Below are positions 1 to 14,200 of a stretch of DNA of 64,000 nucleotides, one piece after another (position 1 is the stretch's first letter; each line of letters opens with the position of its first letter). Where the stretch lies: assembly GCA_022266195.1 (NCBI GenBank), contig WHVY01000008.1, forward strand, positions 62,001 to 126,000, written 5' to 3'. The stretch comes from Tetranychus cinnabarinus (Eukaryota; Arthropoda; Arachnida; Trombidiformes; Tetranychidae). The notes under the pieces were generated by a model, which saw only the letters and a list, made by a program, of their open reading frames with translations, was not told the DNA's origin and made no database searches. The position numbers and the translations under genes are program-made.

Positions 1-1
1 G

Positions 2-524
<523 letters not shown>

Positions 525-1593
525 ATGTCTTCTCCATTTACATTAAATTGGGCTGATGATAGCCATGATCTAGAAAAAACTAATTCACAGTTTGATAGTT
601 TGACACCTGATTATCTTAAGCATCCTCATAAAACTGGTGTAAGTACTCTTTTAATCTTTAATTCTGACTTTGGTCGTTTAATTATTTGATTAAACTCTAA
701 ATATTTGTTTCCTTATTTAGACCACATTGATGGCAGCCAGCTATGATGGTGGAATCATGATTGCTGCTGATACTAGAACTTCAACCGGGTAATTTTTTTC
801 TTTGTTTTATTTTCTTCATCTTTCACACTAATGGTTTTGTTTCATTTTTTAGGACTTATGTCGCAGGAAGGCTTACTGATAAATTGACAAAACTCACGGA
901 CAAAATTTATTGCTGCCGCTCTGGTAGTAGTGCAGATACTCAAGCTCTTGCGGCTATTGTTAAGTATCATCTATCATTCTACGAGTGAGTAGCTACGAAA
1001 ATTTAAATTAAATTTGAAAAAAATATCTTAATCTTTATATTTTCGTTATAGAGAAGAAATCGGAGAACCAGCTTCCGTTGGAGTAGCAGCCAATATTTTT
1101 AGAGATCTTATTTATCAGTATAAATATTCATTAACTGCTGGTATTATCGTTGCTGGTTGGGATAAGCGAGATGGAGGCCAGGTAAGATACTCTACTTCAA
1201 ATCTGTTTTTTAAGAATTCATTTTTTATTATTTTCTCATGAATTTGTCCACTTAGATTTACCAAATTACTTTGGGTGGTATGTTGAAACGTTTGCCTGTC
1301 GCATTCGGTGGATCGGGTAGTGTTTTTATTATGGGATATGTCGACAGTACTTTCAAGCCTAATATGACTCGGCAAGAATGTCGTGATTTTCTCGTTAAAG
1401 GTAAATGAACCACTATTTCTGTATTTTTACTGTGTTTCATATTTTCCCATTTTTTTCTTCCAACAAAATAGGTATAACTTTGGCGATTCACAGAGACGGG
1501 TCAAGTGGTGGCTGTGCTCGACTTGCAACCATTTGTGAGAGTGGAGTTGAGAGAGAAGATGTCACTTATGATGAGTTGCCTCCTTTGATATAA
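525..1593 (+). CDS. PSMB6: Proteasome subunit beta type-6 (beta-1, caspase-like)
   Basis: Catalytic beta-1 subunit of the 20S proteasome, which cleaves after acidic residues. Six exons: 525-638, 721-788, 853-984, 1052-1181, 1256-1400, 1472-1593. All introns are GT-AG and in phase, giving 236 aa. The ATG at 525 is preferred over the upstream in-frame TTG. A 38-residue propeptide ends in Gly and is followed by Thr39, the autocatalytic nucleophile (mature Thr1). Counting from it, Asp17 (AADTRTST), Lys33 (LTDKLT) and the acid-binding Arg45 (CCRSGS) are all in place, which identifies beta-1 rather than beta-2 or beta-5. The GGSGS and DGSSGG motifs follow near the C-terminal half. Introns are 64-90 nt. 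The gene ends shortly before an AATAAA-like signal around 1657. It appears fully functional. Confidence 0.95.
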
Positions 1594-2283
1594 ATATCTA
1601 TTGATTATAAATGATATTTAAAGTAAAAAAACAGTTCATCTTGAACTGAAAAATTTAATAAATGCTAAACATTTGAAAAACAAAATTTCTATTGTATGAT
1701 GAAAATTGAATAAAAAATTAAGTTTGAGTTGCGAGCATTAAAAGCGTGTGCTCAAAGGAAACTTTCAAAATGATCAACATAATTGTGAACATCGCCATAA
1801 TTATTCAAGTCTTCTTATTTCGCGTACCTTTCTTGTTTTTCTTACTTTTCTCTCAATCAAGTTTTCTTGTTTACCAAGTTCACTTTCAGAAGCTTTGGAG
1901 CGAAAAGGTTCCAAGCCCGCCTAACCACAAAAATTGTAGAAAGAAGAAAGAAAGAAGTAAGAGCATTTTAAGGTAAAGTTGGACCTCAGGTAAGGCAGAA
2001 GTCAAGGTAGTAAAGACCCTCCTTTCTCTCCCTCTTCTTTTTGCTCCATCATCATACCATCCTCATCATCTTCTCTTTGGCTGATCGGAGCCTGGAATCC
2101 GTCCGTCTTTCTGTTACATGCGTGTAACACACTTTAAAAATAAAACTGAATAATCTTGCTACCAAATATTTTTGCTCCTCTTCTTCATCTTTATCTTTCT
2201 TCTCCTTTGATTCTTCATCTTGTTTTTTTTACTTCTTCTTGATTTGGTATTACTTGACTTGATTTTAACTATCCTTCTTCAAC
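1594..2283. other. Intergenic and 5' leader region
   Basis: This holds the 3' UTR of the proteasome gene, with AATAAA-like motifs near 1657 and 1708, and then the presumptive promoter and leader of the next gene. Strong CT-rich runs occur at 2020-2070 and 2175-2250. No convincing coding exon or RNA gene is seen. Confidence 0.5.
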
Positions 2284-5200
2284 ATGGCTTCAACGTATGT
2301 TTCCTTGAGTTTTTGTTTTAAAATGTGAAAAACAAAATGTGACTAATTGGAGACAGTTCGGTGTTCAAAATCTGTGTTGTTTTCCATCTGTTTAAGCGAT
2401 CCATTTGAATGAAATTATCTTCACATATTGTATTCAATTTAAACACGCTTGTTGTCATCGTAACCTACAAAGTACGATCCAATCATTAAGTGATAATTTA
2501 AATGAAAAGTTTACAAATTTACCTGAGATCCTCAATATGATACGAGGAATTGCTGGATCTAAGGGTTTCAATTCGGATGATGATACCAGATTTTGTTTGT
2601 CTGATAATGAAATTGGACTTTCTTCTCCAAATGGGTTAAATTTTGATTCTCTTCCTTCTAGAGTTTCACTGACTCAAAGACTGGCCTATCCATATCAGTT
2701 CAAAAATAGTATTACTTCACCAGTTAATGGATTAAATTCAACAGTTAGTCAACAACAGTTAATCTCAGTGGATTATGATGACATTTGTACCGAATCAGAA
2801 GTTCTTAGTGTTGCTTCAACAAGTGCTCGAGTTCGTAAACCTCGAAAAATCAAGTTGAATCAAGGTTCCGGGCAAATAAATAATGGTGATCTACCAGTTT
2901 CAATTAATGGCTCCGGCTCTCGTCTTGCCAACTCCAATTGGATTAATTTAATCTTTGAACAGGCTAAAAGTGGAAATCTTCCTCTTCTGGTAAGTCCACT
3001 TGTTTACATCTATTAGCACCTCCAACTGTTATTTTTGACACTACTTATGAGGCAGAAAAAGTAAGTTAGGGAATTAATTTATCCAAACCATATTAGAACA
3101 ATCAATGAAATCATATAAAACCAAGATAACCAAAAGTAACAATGGAAAACAAAAAGAAACCTTTGACAAAACGACGATTGTCATTTGACATGGTTTGACA
3201 AACAACGAACTTATTTCGTTTGATTTTTTCAACTGATAAAAAAATATTCTTATTAAATTTGTAGTCCGATTCATCTAAAAGTTTCCATTGACAGTCTGTT
3301 TTAATATAAAACAGATTGTATTCATTATAATAAACTTGAAATCTTTCGAAATCATTAATTCAAAGGAAAGTGTGATTAAAGCTCAATCATCTCTTCCACA
3401 AAATGAACAGAAACAAAACCTTCAAGGTATATCGACTTGCCTGATATCAAATTTGTGTGATGAAAAGGGTAATACTCTTTGGCATGTAACAGCTCGTTAC
3501 AACCACATGCCATGTTTACGATGGCTTTGCTTTTTGCCTGATGGACAGGAGCCACTTCTAATACGAAATTATCAAAATTTACTTCCAGTTGAATCAGCAA
3601 TCAAGGTAAGATTCTTGAAAAGTCATCATTTACCAAGTCAATTTGTGCAACATTAAGGCTAAAATATAAGGAAAATAATAAAACTTCAATATTGCCGAGG
3701 CAAATCAATTAAAATTATTATCAAGTAACTTACTATTTACACGAGTCAAGTTGGTAATCAAAAAAGTGAAATTCAATTGTTAATGAAAGCTGATTACGGG
3801 TACATTCAGCTATTCAATACATTAACTATTCAGCCAACTCAAACAGTTAATGACTTGACGTTTACTTTCTTATTATCATCACCATGTGAAGCCAAGATGT
3901 AATGTTTCTTTGCAAATCTTTCGAATACATTTGTAAACTTCATTCCAACAAATATTTTTACCATTGGTCAATTGTACTCAGATTACAGTGACAAAATCTG
4001 GTCTCCATTTTAGTTTAATTGGTTTCTCTTGTTTCACCATTTCTTGAGTAATTTACTTTAAAGTAGAATTTGCTAGTTACTTAAACACATCTCCATGAAT
4101 ATGTAAAAGTGAAGTAGATTTATCTTTTTGATATGGATTGGCTCATACAGGTTAGCATAGTTGTTACAACAAGTTGTTAGGTGATGATTTACGGTCCAAG
4201 TTATATCATCATTTGGTATTATCAGTTGACGGTTACCTGTTATAATACACCAACAAAAAAGCAAAATCTTGATATATATCAATGAAGTGTTACATTTTTT
4301 TTGCTTTCATCACACCTGATTGGAAAACATGAAATCCAGATTCTTTTAGTCGCTCTCTCCATTCCATAAACTAGTGGATACACATTTAAGGGAATGAAAA
4401 TAATTCAATTAACAATGATAATAATGAGGAAACAATTTGAAACTAGCAATGGACATAAATTAAACTGAACCGAAATAACAAGTCAATGTTCTCAATTTAT
4501 AAAACAAACAAGCTTAAGCTAAAATGAAAACCACATGGAGCTAGAGTGACGAGAGAGTTGAAAAAAAAGAGGGAAAGAAATAAGAAATGAATTAAGGGGT
4601 AGCCATTTTGGTAACCACTTTTTTGAGTTATCTATTGAAGTATTTTTTTTTATTAAATTGAGTTAATGTTGCTATTAATTGTTCATTAACCAGAAGTTAT
4701 TTATCCACCATTAACCATCTCTTTTACGATTAAGGGAATCCTTTTTAATCAATGTCACTATCCTAAATGTCCAATTTTAATTAAATTTTTCTTTTTGTCT
4801 TTTCTTCTCCATTTTTGTTCCCGTTGCTGGATCTCTTTTGCTGTTTGTTTGCTGTTACCCTTTTTATTTGCAACCATCAAGAATGGCTCTTTTGAAGTCG
4901 TCCAATGGCTTATTAAAGCAACTGTTGTTAACAAAATGGTTCTTGAAAGTGAACCCGGTGAGAGAACTCTTCTTCATTTTACTGCAAAATGCGGACAGGT
5001 AATCAATTCTTTATTAATTAATTTACTTTAATCAAGTTTCTTGATTAGCTTCTAAACCTGATCTAACCACCTCTTTGATCTAATTTAACTTTTTCAAGGA
5101 TCTCAATCCTCTTTCCTTCAATACTTGATCTATCAACCCTTCAATCTAACTTTACCCATCCACCAAAAATCCACCAAAATATTTCTTTATATATTTTTTT

Positions 5201-8200
5201 TGATAGTTAGAGTGTTATTCGTATTATTTATGTTCTTTCTTCTTCTGTTATCTGTTTCTTGTAGGAAGAAATATTGAATTGGCTTGTTGGATTCATGATA
5301 TTCAATGGTGTAGATATTAATCAACGTGATATGCAAGGAAATACTGCGCTCCATTTTGCAGCCAAGTTTAACCAAACATCTTCCTTCAAAGTATGATAAT
5401 CATCAATTTCTTATACCCTATTTCAATTATAATATGCTGTTCATTATCACATAATCAAATTCATGGTCAATTTTACTTTCTTCACCTCAGTAGTGTTTGA
5501 TATCTTATCAAAAGGCATCAACTTCTGCCATTCATGATATTCTGATGAGCAACTTTTTTGCTTCATCAAATCTGAATAGCAACAAATCATCAAAGGGTTG
5601 GTAGCATCATTTAATGTGAATGGGCAAACCCTTTTAAAGAATGATGATTATCATGAATGTAATAGATTATCTAAAATTACCTAGACTCTCCTCACCTAAT
5701 TTTTCTCAAGTCCATTTTGATAGTCATTCATTTTAATATCCGTATCTCTGATTCAGATGATACTCAAGATACTAATCTAAAATTCATGAGTGTAATCATC
5801 AACACCAATTACACCACAACATTGATTCCGGCAATCAAACAATTACCATACCATCATGTACCTCAATTGATTAAATAATTCAACTGACTGATTCCCGTAA
5901 CAGTTGTATTTTTACAGTATCAATGGGTTTGGCTATTAAGTCAAACAACTGACTAGCTTTGAATTATCAATTATTATTTGGCCTGATCTGATTGATTATC
6001 CAAAATGTAAAACTGAAAATTGATAAGATGAATGGAACACAAGATAATTGTCATTCAATTTAATCATCGACCTGATTATTGTTATCTGTGAACCTCTTCC
6101 ATTATTAAGCCACTGTTTATTGTTAAATATTTTTGTTCCTTCAATAATATCATTTGATATTTCCATGCAACCAAACCTTTAAATTCATATCTTCATGTTC
6201 ATCTCTATGCTTCAATCTTGTTCATCTTCTTGCCTCGATATCAAAATGTTTCCTCCTTTAGGTAATAAGCCTCAGGTAAATCAATGAACAAACTAAATGG
6301 TGATCAATTTTGTTAGCTTCTCTCTCTCTCATACTTTTGACAATACTTATTCAAACAATTTATTTGAGGCCAAAAAATCGAGCGACATCTAAATGGTGAT
6401 AAATGGTTTTACCTTAAGGCCTTTTTTAACTTGCTTCTGTAACCTAAACAAAATCACCAAGAAATTGAATAATCATTTGAATAGTCAAAGATAATAGCGT
6501 TAAAATTTCAAATGCACCAGAAAAAATCTTCGATAATTTTGCTAATCAATTCAATTTCTTTATCCAATTCCATTCCCAATTGAAATATCCAATTTAATAT
6601 CAATCATTATTCTGATGTTAATGTGAAAAGGGAAAATTTATTCAAAATACAGAAGCCAAAATAGTGTCTCAAAATGATGATCTACTCTGAATATTTGATC
6701 AAATTGACCCATGTCAACCTTATCAAGAACCCACAGATGATAATGATGATGAATTGGTTGAATTGAAAAATGATTATAACCTAAAATTACAATTTTACTG
6801 TGAACAAAATTATTTCCTATCCAAAAAGGAGAGCAAATCTAGCCCACCATTCAATATTAAAAACCTTTCACTCTATTCCTTGTTTATCATCAGTCACTCC
6901 TTGAATTTTTTGCTACTTTTCTGGACACACCTAAAATTGGCCTTTTACCTTCATTTCGTCTGTTTTTTAGTTCATCTCTGCTTTTGTTTGACTGTTGAGG
7001 TGCAACGTTACAACCATGATAATGTAAAGCTAACAAAACAAAATGTATTACCTTCACATTGCCATCTCTCTGTAAGGCTAACCTTAAGGAATTTTGTGAT
7101 TATTTTGATTTCTTTTTCCCTCCTTACCTTTTTTTTTGTTTTATCTTGTTCATCTTATTCACTGAAGTATATTATTTGAGATCACGAGAAAGAATCATGA
7201 TGAACCTGGTAAAAATCAGGTGTCAATTGTCAAAAGGTTGAGAAAAGTACAAGCAAAATTACTGATTGTTAAGCTACTTTTTGGCTATTTATTGAACAAT
7301 TTTTTGAGCACTTCACTCAACCCTTAATCAGAAGCTCAATCTTGACTCTTTGACAGTATTGATGAGATGTTGAGATTATAATTAAACAATCAAAGAAGCC
7401 AAAATTATTAGTTTAATAGTACATTGAAGAGTCCAATTAATCATCATCAACAGCAACAACAATAAATGTGCTCATCTTTTAATAGTACAACTTAAACATT
7501 ATTGAGTTGAGATGATCAACAATTTAATTAAGTCAACGTTTGCAATTTACCCAAAAATTATCAATGAATTAACTGCAATTCAATTCAATGTGATAATAAA
7601 TGTTTCTTGAAATTGAACAAATAACATTATTACCTTTCAATAAACTCAAATTGTTATTTGGGTTCATTTGAATCTTGTAATTTATTCAACTTGAAATGAT
7701 AATTTGGATTTACTCACTTTTACTATTTGTTTGTATGTAAATTAAATCAGTGAATTTGTTGTTCATCTCAAATGAAATGAATACTAAAAGGCAATTTGAT
7801 TGAATAATTATTGATTTTCCCTTCATTACAAGCAAATTAAATGAGCAATCTTGAAATGTTCAACTCAATTACCAATTCACTTTTTATTAACCATTTACAA
7901 TATCTCATTTAACGTAAAGGTTTCAATCTTTTGTAAATGAAAATCTAAACTCTGATTACATTGTAATCGATATTTTTACAATAATTAAAATCCATCAAAA
8001 TTGATTGTATTTTAATCACTTCAAGTCAGTCCATCAAAAGCATCAACAATGAAGACTCACTTCACCTTCATCATCAGTTTCACTCTTCGTCTCATTGACT
8101 TTTTACATGGCAACGTGGTAAACTGAAGGATAAAAATTCATTACAAGACTGAACCATGAAGACAAATTCAAGGGAGAAGAAGATGTTTTGTTGTTGATGA

Positions 8201-11200
8201 GGATAGAGTATCTTGTTTTTTTACTTCTGTTGTTTAATGCTGAAAGAAAACTTGATTGAAAGGTTGATTGAAAAAATGTCAAAATATGGTTCAACGCATT
8301 TTTGCGGTAAATTAAATTCTCTTTTTTTCCTCTTCTATTCCCTGTTACCCTGAGTCCATTCTGATTATATCATTTTCATACCTTAAAGCATACCTTCTCT
8401 CTCCCATCCATCCTCAGGCCAATCATCCTGATGATCATTTTCATCTTTACATCTTTCTCTTTTCTTCTTGAAAATACATCTGATTAAATGTGGGGTCAAT
8501 TGGATAAACATTGATTTCTGTTAATTAACTGTATCAATTGATTAGATGATTATTATCAAATATATCTGTAAATGATCAACAATTAGTAACAATCAAGATT
8601 GATTGTTGAAGTTTATATTTATCCTTCTTTACTTGTAAAGACTTGGGTATTGTTAATTAACAATAAGGATTGGAAAGGAAAACTGAAGGAAAATTGACCA
8701 TCTACGGATAGATTCATTCAGTTTAGATTTAACACATTAATCTATGTTTATCTTAAATTCATGTTTTCGATTCAACCATTAAAAATCTTATATATCTTTA
8801 ACATAAGTTATTACATTAACGTATAGCTAAGATCCAATATCAGTTTTACTGGCTATTTCACAATAAGTTATTAAAATAACGTATATTGAGGACGAATATT
8901 CTTATAAGTCGACAGGATTTACTGACAAAATGAGTAGTACCGAAGAAAATTCAGTTAATTCAACTGAATGTCAACGTTATTTGAGTCATCGTCCGAAAAT
9001 TCAAAAATATCGAGGAGCTGGTGATAAAATAACAATCGAAAATTGGTTCAAATTATTTGAAGAAACGGCTGTTCGTTATGATTGGGATTTGACAGATTTA
9101 ACTGGCTGCATCATGGAACACCTTGAAGATGACGCATTAAACTATTATTTTGATATTCGAGATGATTGTGATTGGCATGAATTAAAAGAGAAAATGATAA
9201 AAAGATTTGGGGTAAAGACAGCAGATCCGATCATCACTTTCATGAATACTCATTATACTGATACTATGGGTATTGATGAGTATTTCAATGTCAAAAGAAG
9301 ATTAGCTAGTCTAGCTGATTTTACCGAAAGCCAAGCAGTCACCATGATGATTCAGGGTCTTGATAACTATTTGAAACAGTTCTTTGTCACCACCCAAGTT
9401 AAATCTTACGAAGAGTTTTACAGAATCGCTAAGACTGCTACTGCAAGCAGAAGTAATCAGATTCGATTGGTGAAACACGTTAATAACTCTGGTCATTATA
9501 ACAGTAACAACAGTAATATTGATAAATCAAAAGATAATAATCGGGATAAACGAAGTAAACCACCAAAGGGTCCATGTTTTAAGTGTCAACGAGCTGGTAA
9601 ACCAAATCAACTTCATTGGTCTTGGGATTGTCCTATTGCGATTCCTACAGTTAATCTTAATAATGTAGAGACTGAACCAAAATCCATTGAAGAACCTAAT
9701 TTAAACTGATAAAGAGGCCTGAAACTCATATTGTCATTGATGGACTAATGAATGGCAAGGAAATAAAAATAATTTATGATCCTGGATCCAGAATTTCAAT
9801 CATCAATAATAAACTAATTGAAAGTGAAGCATTGAAATTGATTTCAATAAAATGCAATTCTTTGTTCGGAAATGGCAGGTTATCAGGTCTCTACACAGCT
9901 AATTTAGAAATCGGTAAAATTAAATTATCAGTTGACTTATTCGTCTCGAGTTTCAGTAATTTGGACTTATTATTGGGTTTAGATTTGATCTGGAAATTTA
10001 ACCTCGAATGTTCAAGTGATTACGTCGTTACTCAATCTAAGACTACTAAATTACCAAGTAATATTGAATTTTTCAATCATAATGAATACGCCACTGTAAT
10101 GTACAGTCAATTACCATGTAACAACATTGAAAATCGGAGGCTGTCAAACTTATTGAGTGAATACAGTTACATCTTCTCAAATAACAAATTTGATATTGGT
10201 CTAATACAAGATCACAAATGTGTGATTGAACTTAATTCAAATGTTCCAATTGCTTTAAGACCATATCGCTGCTCAATAACTGACCAACAAACAATTAATA
10301 ATGAGGTTAAAGAATTGCTCAAAAACAATATTATAAGAGAATCATCATCCCCTTATGCATCACCAGTTACTCTGGCATACAAACGTGATGAAAATGAGAA
10401 GTCCCGTTTCTGTATTGATTATAGAAAATTAAATGAGATAACCATACCCGATCGTTATCCAATGCCAAGAATTGAGGATATCATCGATAATCTGTTAGGT
10501 TCAACAATTTTCAGCATCTGCGATATGCGATCTGGGTTCTGGCATATTCCGATAAATTCAAATGATATTGCCAAATCTGCATTTGTGACTATGAATGGAC
10601 ATTATGAATGGCTACGAATGCCTTTTGGTTTCAGAAATTGTCCGTCAATATTTCAACGAACCATTCGATGTATTCTTGAAAAACATAAGTTAATCAATTT
10701 CTGTCATAATTACATTGATGATTTGATAATCTACTCAGAAAATGAAAATGATCATATTGAACACTTGAAATTCGTATTCAAAGCAATGACTCATGAAAAC
10801 ATCAAGTTCAATTACTCAAAGTGCTCTTTCATGCAGTCAAGTGTCAAGTATTTAGGTCATGAGATATCACATAATCAAGTTAAACCACTGTCGAACAATA
10901 TTGAATCGATATTAAGGCTTCATCGTCCAGCTAATATTACGGAATTGAGACGTTTCTTGGGAAAAATAAACTATTATCACAAATTTATTGCTAATATTGC
11001 TATTATTCTCAATCCTCTCCATCATCTGCTCAAAAAGAACGAGCCTTTTAATTGGACTGAAGAATGTCAAAAAGCGTTTGAAAAAATAAAAACAATAATT
11101 GCCTCTGCACCGGTTCTGAATATCTTCGATCCCAGTAAACAATGCATTTTACAAACTGATGCAAGCATTAAAGGAATAGGTGCCATACTGAAGCAGCCAA

Positions 11201-14200
11201 ATGAAAACGATATTTTGCATCCAATTGGCTATTTCAGTAAGAAACTGACAAGTTACCAGGCAAAATATTCACCAACTGATATTGAATGCTTGGCAGTTGT
11301 AGAATCAATCAAGTATTGGCACCACTATTTGTATGGGAAAAAGTTCACGGTTATTACTGATCATTTAGCCTTAAAAGCAATTCATAAATTTAAAGGACTG
11401 AACAGTAGATTGTTCACTTGGTCATTCTACTTGTCACAGTATGAGTTTGATGTCAAATACAGACCAGGCATTTACAATTGTGAAGCCGATTATTTATCAA
11501 GAAGTCCAACATTAGAGTTTGAATCAACAACACCAATTCCAATTGTAAATTTCTTAACAATTGATGAGATCGAACAATGTAGTGTTGATGATAAAATGAC
11601 TAAACTCCCGAAAACAGTGAATGGTAACAGGAAAATAATTGTACCCGTACAATTAAGAGGTGTTTTAATGGATAGAGTTCACCAGAAATTCGATCACTTA
11701 GGGGCAATCAAGATGTTGAATCTGATATGTCATCGATATACTTGGCCAAATATGACGATCGATGTTATTGCATTTACTAGAAGCTGTAATGTATGTCAAC
11801 TTGGAAAAACAAGAAGAGTTAAAAAGATTGCAAGTTTGAGTCAATTTGGTCCAGCAACAGAGCCATTTCAAATCATTTCAATTGATTCAGTTTGTGGATT
11901 AAATGGCTACAAATCAGTCAAATGTTATTTGCATATAGCCATTGATCACTTTTCTCGATTCTCTTGGGGCCTATCTTCGAAGCATCAAACTTCAAATGAA
12001 TTTATCAATCTAATACAAATTATCATGAAAACTGGAAAGCCGAAGATATTATTGTGTGATCAATACAAGGCATTAACTTCAAAATCCTTCCACAAATTTC
12101 TATCCGACAACAATATCATTATTCACTACATACCGAAATCATCACCTGAATGTAATGCAATGATTGAGAGATTAGGGGTTACATTATTAGATAAAATAAG
12201 GTGTAAATTGATTGAAAGTAACTATCGTTATTCATGGACAAAATACTTGAAAAATGTCATTAACTCATACAATAATACACCACATTCATCTGTTAAATTT
12301 TCTCCAAATTATCTAATGTATGGCGTACTACCGGATGCATCTATCAAATGGCCTGATATTGGAACGGCTCGAAAATTGGCTTTTGAGGCGAGCGAGAAAT
12401 CACATCGCACTAATAAGAAATACTTTGATTTGAAATGTTCAAATCGGTCTTTTAACATGAATGAATTTGTTTATGTTAAAAATCTGGATGGAATTAGTCT
12501 TGGTAAATTTGACCAAAAATATCTTGGTCCTTACAAAGTTCATTCGAAATTTGCTGATAATATTTATCTAATTGAGGTGGAAAATCAGCCAACAAATCTG
12601 AAAATGTTTCACTCTAAAAATATTTATGCTTTGCATGATGTTCAATTTGAACCGCTGCAAAATACTTAAAGCGTGGGGATGTAAATGATCAACAATTAGT
12701 AACAATCAAGATTGATTGTTGAAGTTTATATTTATCCTTCTTTACTTGTAAAGACTTGGGTATTGTTAATTAACAATAAGGATTGGAAAGGAAAACTGAA
12801 GGAAAATTGACCATCTACGGATAGATTCATTCAGTTTAGATTTAACACATTAATCTATGTTTATCTTAAATTCATGTTTTCGATTCAACCATTAAAAATC
12901 TTATATATCTTTAACATAAGTTATTACATTAACGTATAGCTAAGATCCAATATCAGTTTTACTGGCTATTTCACAATAAGTTATTAAAATAACGTATATT
13001 GAGGACGAATATTCTTATATATCCAATCTACCATTAACACAATTTCACCATGTAAACCTCCCAATGAGGTTTTAATCTACTCGGTAATACAATGAAACAT
13101 TTAACCTTTTCATGTTTCTCATCTTTTTTTGCATTGAAGCCAATTTACATAAACATCTATTGAAATTTAATGATAATTTTGTATGCTTATTGAGTGCTTA
13201 TTATACAAAGTACCTGATGGTTTTGTATTTTCATAGCTAATCACTTTTTATCACCTTTCATCTTGATTCTCATGTTTCTTGAAACAGTTAACATTTAATG
13301 TAATCAAAAGCTTCAAATTAATTGTTGCAAATATTTTAATCTCAACCTGAAGTAAAGTTTGATGATAAAGTGATAATAAAAAGCCTGAGCCAAATGAGCC
13401 TCACCCTGAAAAACATTATTATTAATAAATCGATGTTTTGCGGTGATTAGTAAATCAGAACTATCCCAGAACCAATCAAGCTAAGGTTAAATGTTAATAT
13501 CAACATTAATATTGATTAAAATGAGAAACAAAAATTTCCAACTTAAACCTCCAAATCAAAGTGAAACATTCAATTATTACCTTAAATTACCACCAATGCC
13601 AATTACCTTTAAACTTTGACCATCTTTCAACTTTGTTACTTTAACCAAAGCTGATAAAAAGTCATCTTGATCATCAGCCAATTTTGACCCTCAAATCACT
13701 CCACACAATTAGCTAATCCATAGACCATTACCTTGATGCAAATGACAAAATTGTCTGTTTTTAACTTCGCTTTCGCTTTCGTTGGTTGCGTTTATGCTCG
13801 TGACAAGTTGATGGGCACAAAAAAAGCTAATTATGCCCTTAAAATGGACGCTTTTTCATCTCAGGATATCCGGCATTGACGACAGTTGACTAATGCGGGG
13901 TCACTTGTTGGCTTCCTCCGTCCTCTTAGTCTGTTCATCCTCCTCACTCCTCATCATTATTTTTGCTTCACCAAATTTTACGTTTAAAAATCTTCTTCTC
14001 TTTGTTGAACAGTCGGCCAAAGGTCTTGAAAAAGTGATTAACTTTTCCTTCTCATTTCACTCAACAATTGTCAACAACCTTGCTGTTTACCTGACAATTT
14101 AAATATCACATTTAATGATGATTATAATGAAAAGTTGATGACAGTTGATCTTCACTTGCAACTTCCCTTACCTTATCATCATCCAGTCAACGTCTTGAAA

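Larger units (their letters stand above)
8567..13019 (+). mobile_element. Complete Ty3/gypsy-type LTR retrotransposon
   Basis: A 4.45 kb element in sense orientation inside synphilin intron 5. The two ~340 bp LTRs are identical on a base-by-base reading, so insertion was recent. Between them are an intact gag (259 aa) and an intact pol (protease, reverse transcriptase, RNase H, integrase in that order, which defines the Ty3/gypsy arrangement). No envelope ORF is present. The candidate target duplication is ATATC (8562-8566 and 13019-13023). It overlaps the AT-rich LTR end, so its exact length is ambiguous by 1-2 bases. Pol ends ten bases before the 3' LTR, with a short purine run (GTGGGGA) as polypurine tract. 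No stop or frameshift damages the element, so it could be autonomous. Confidence 0.95.

Noticed and set aside
6754..7241. Two overlapping frames in synphilin intron 5
   Set aside because: Low-complexity hydrophobic strings from T-rich DNA, inside an intron, without domain or splice support.
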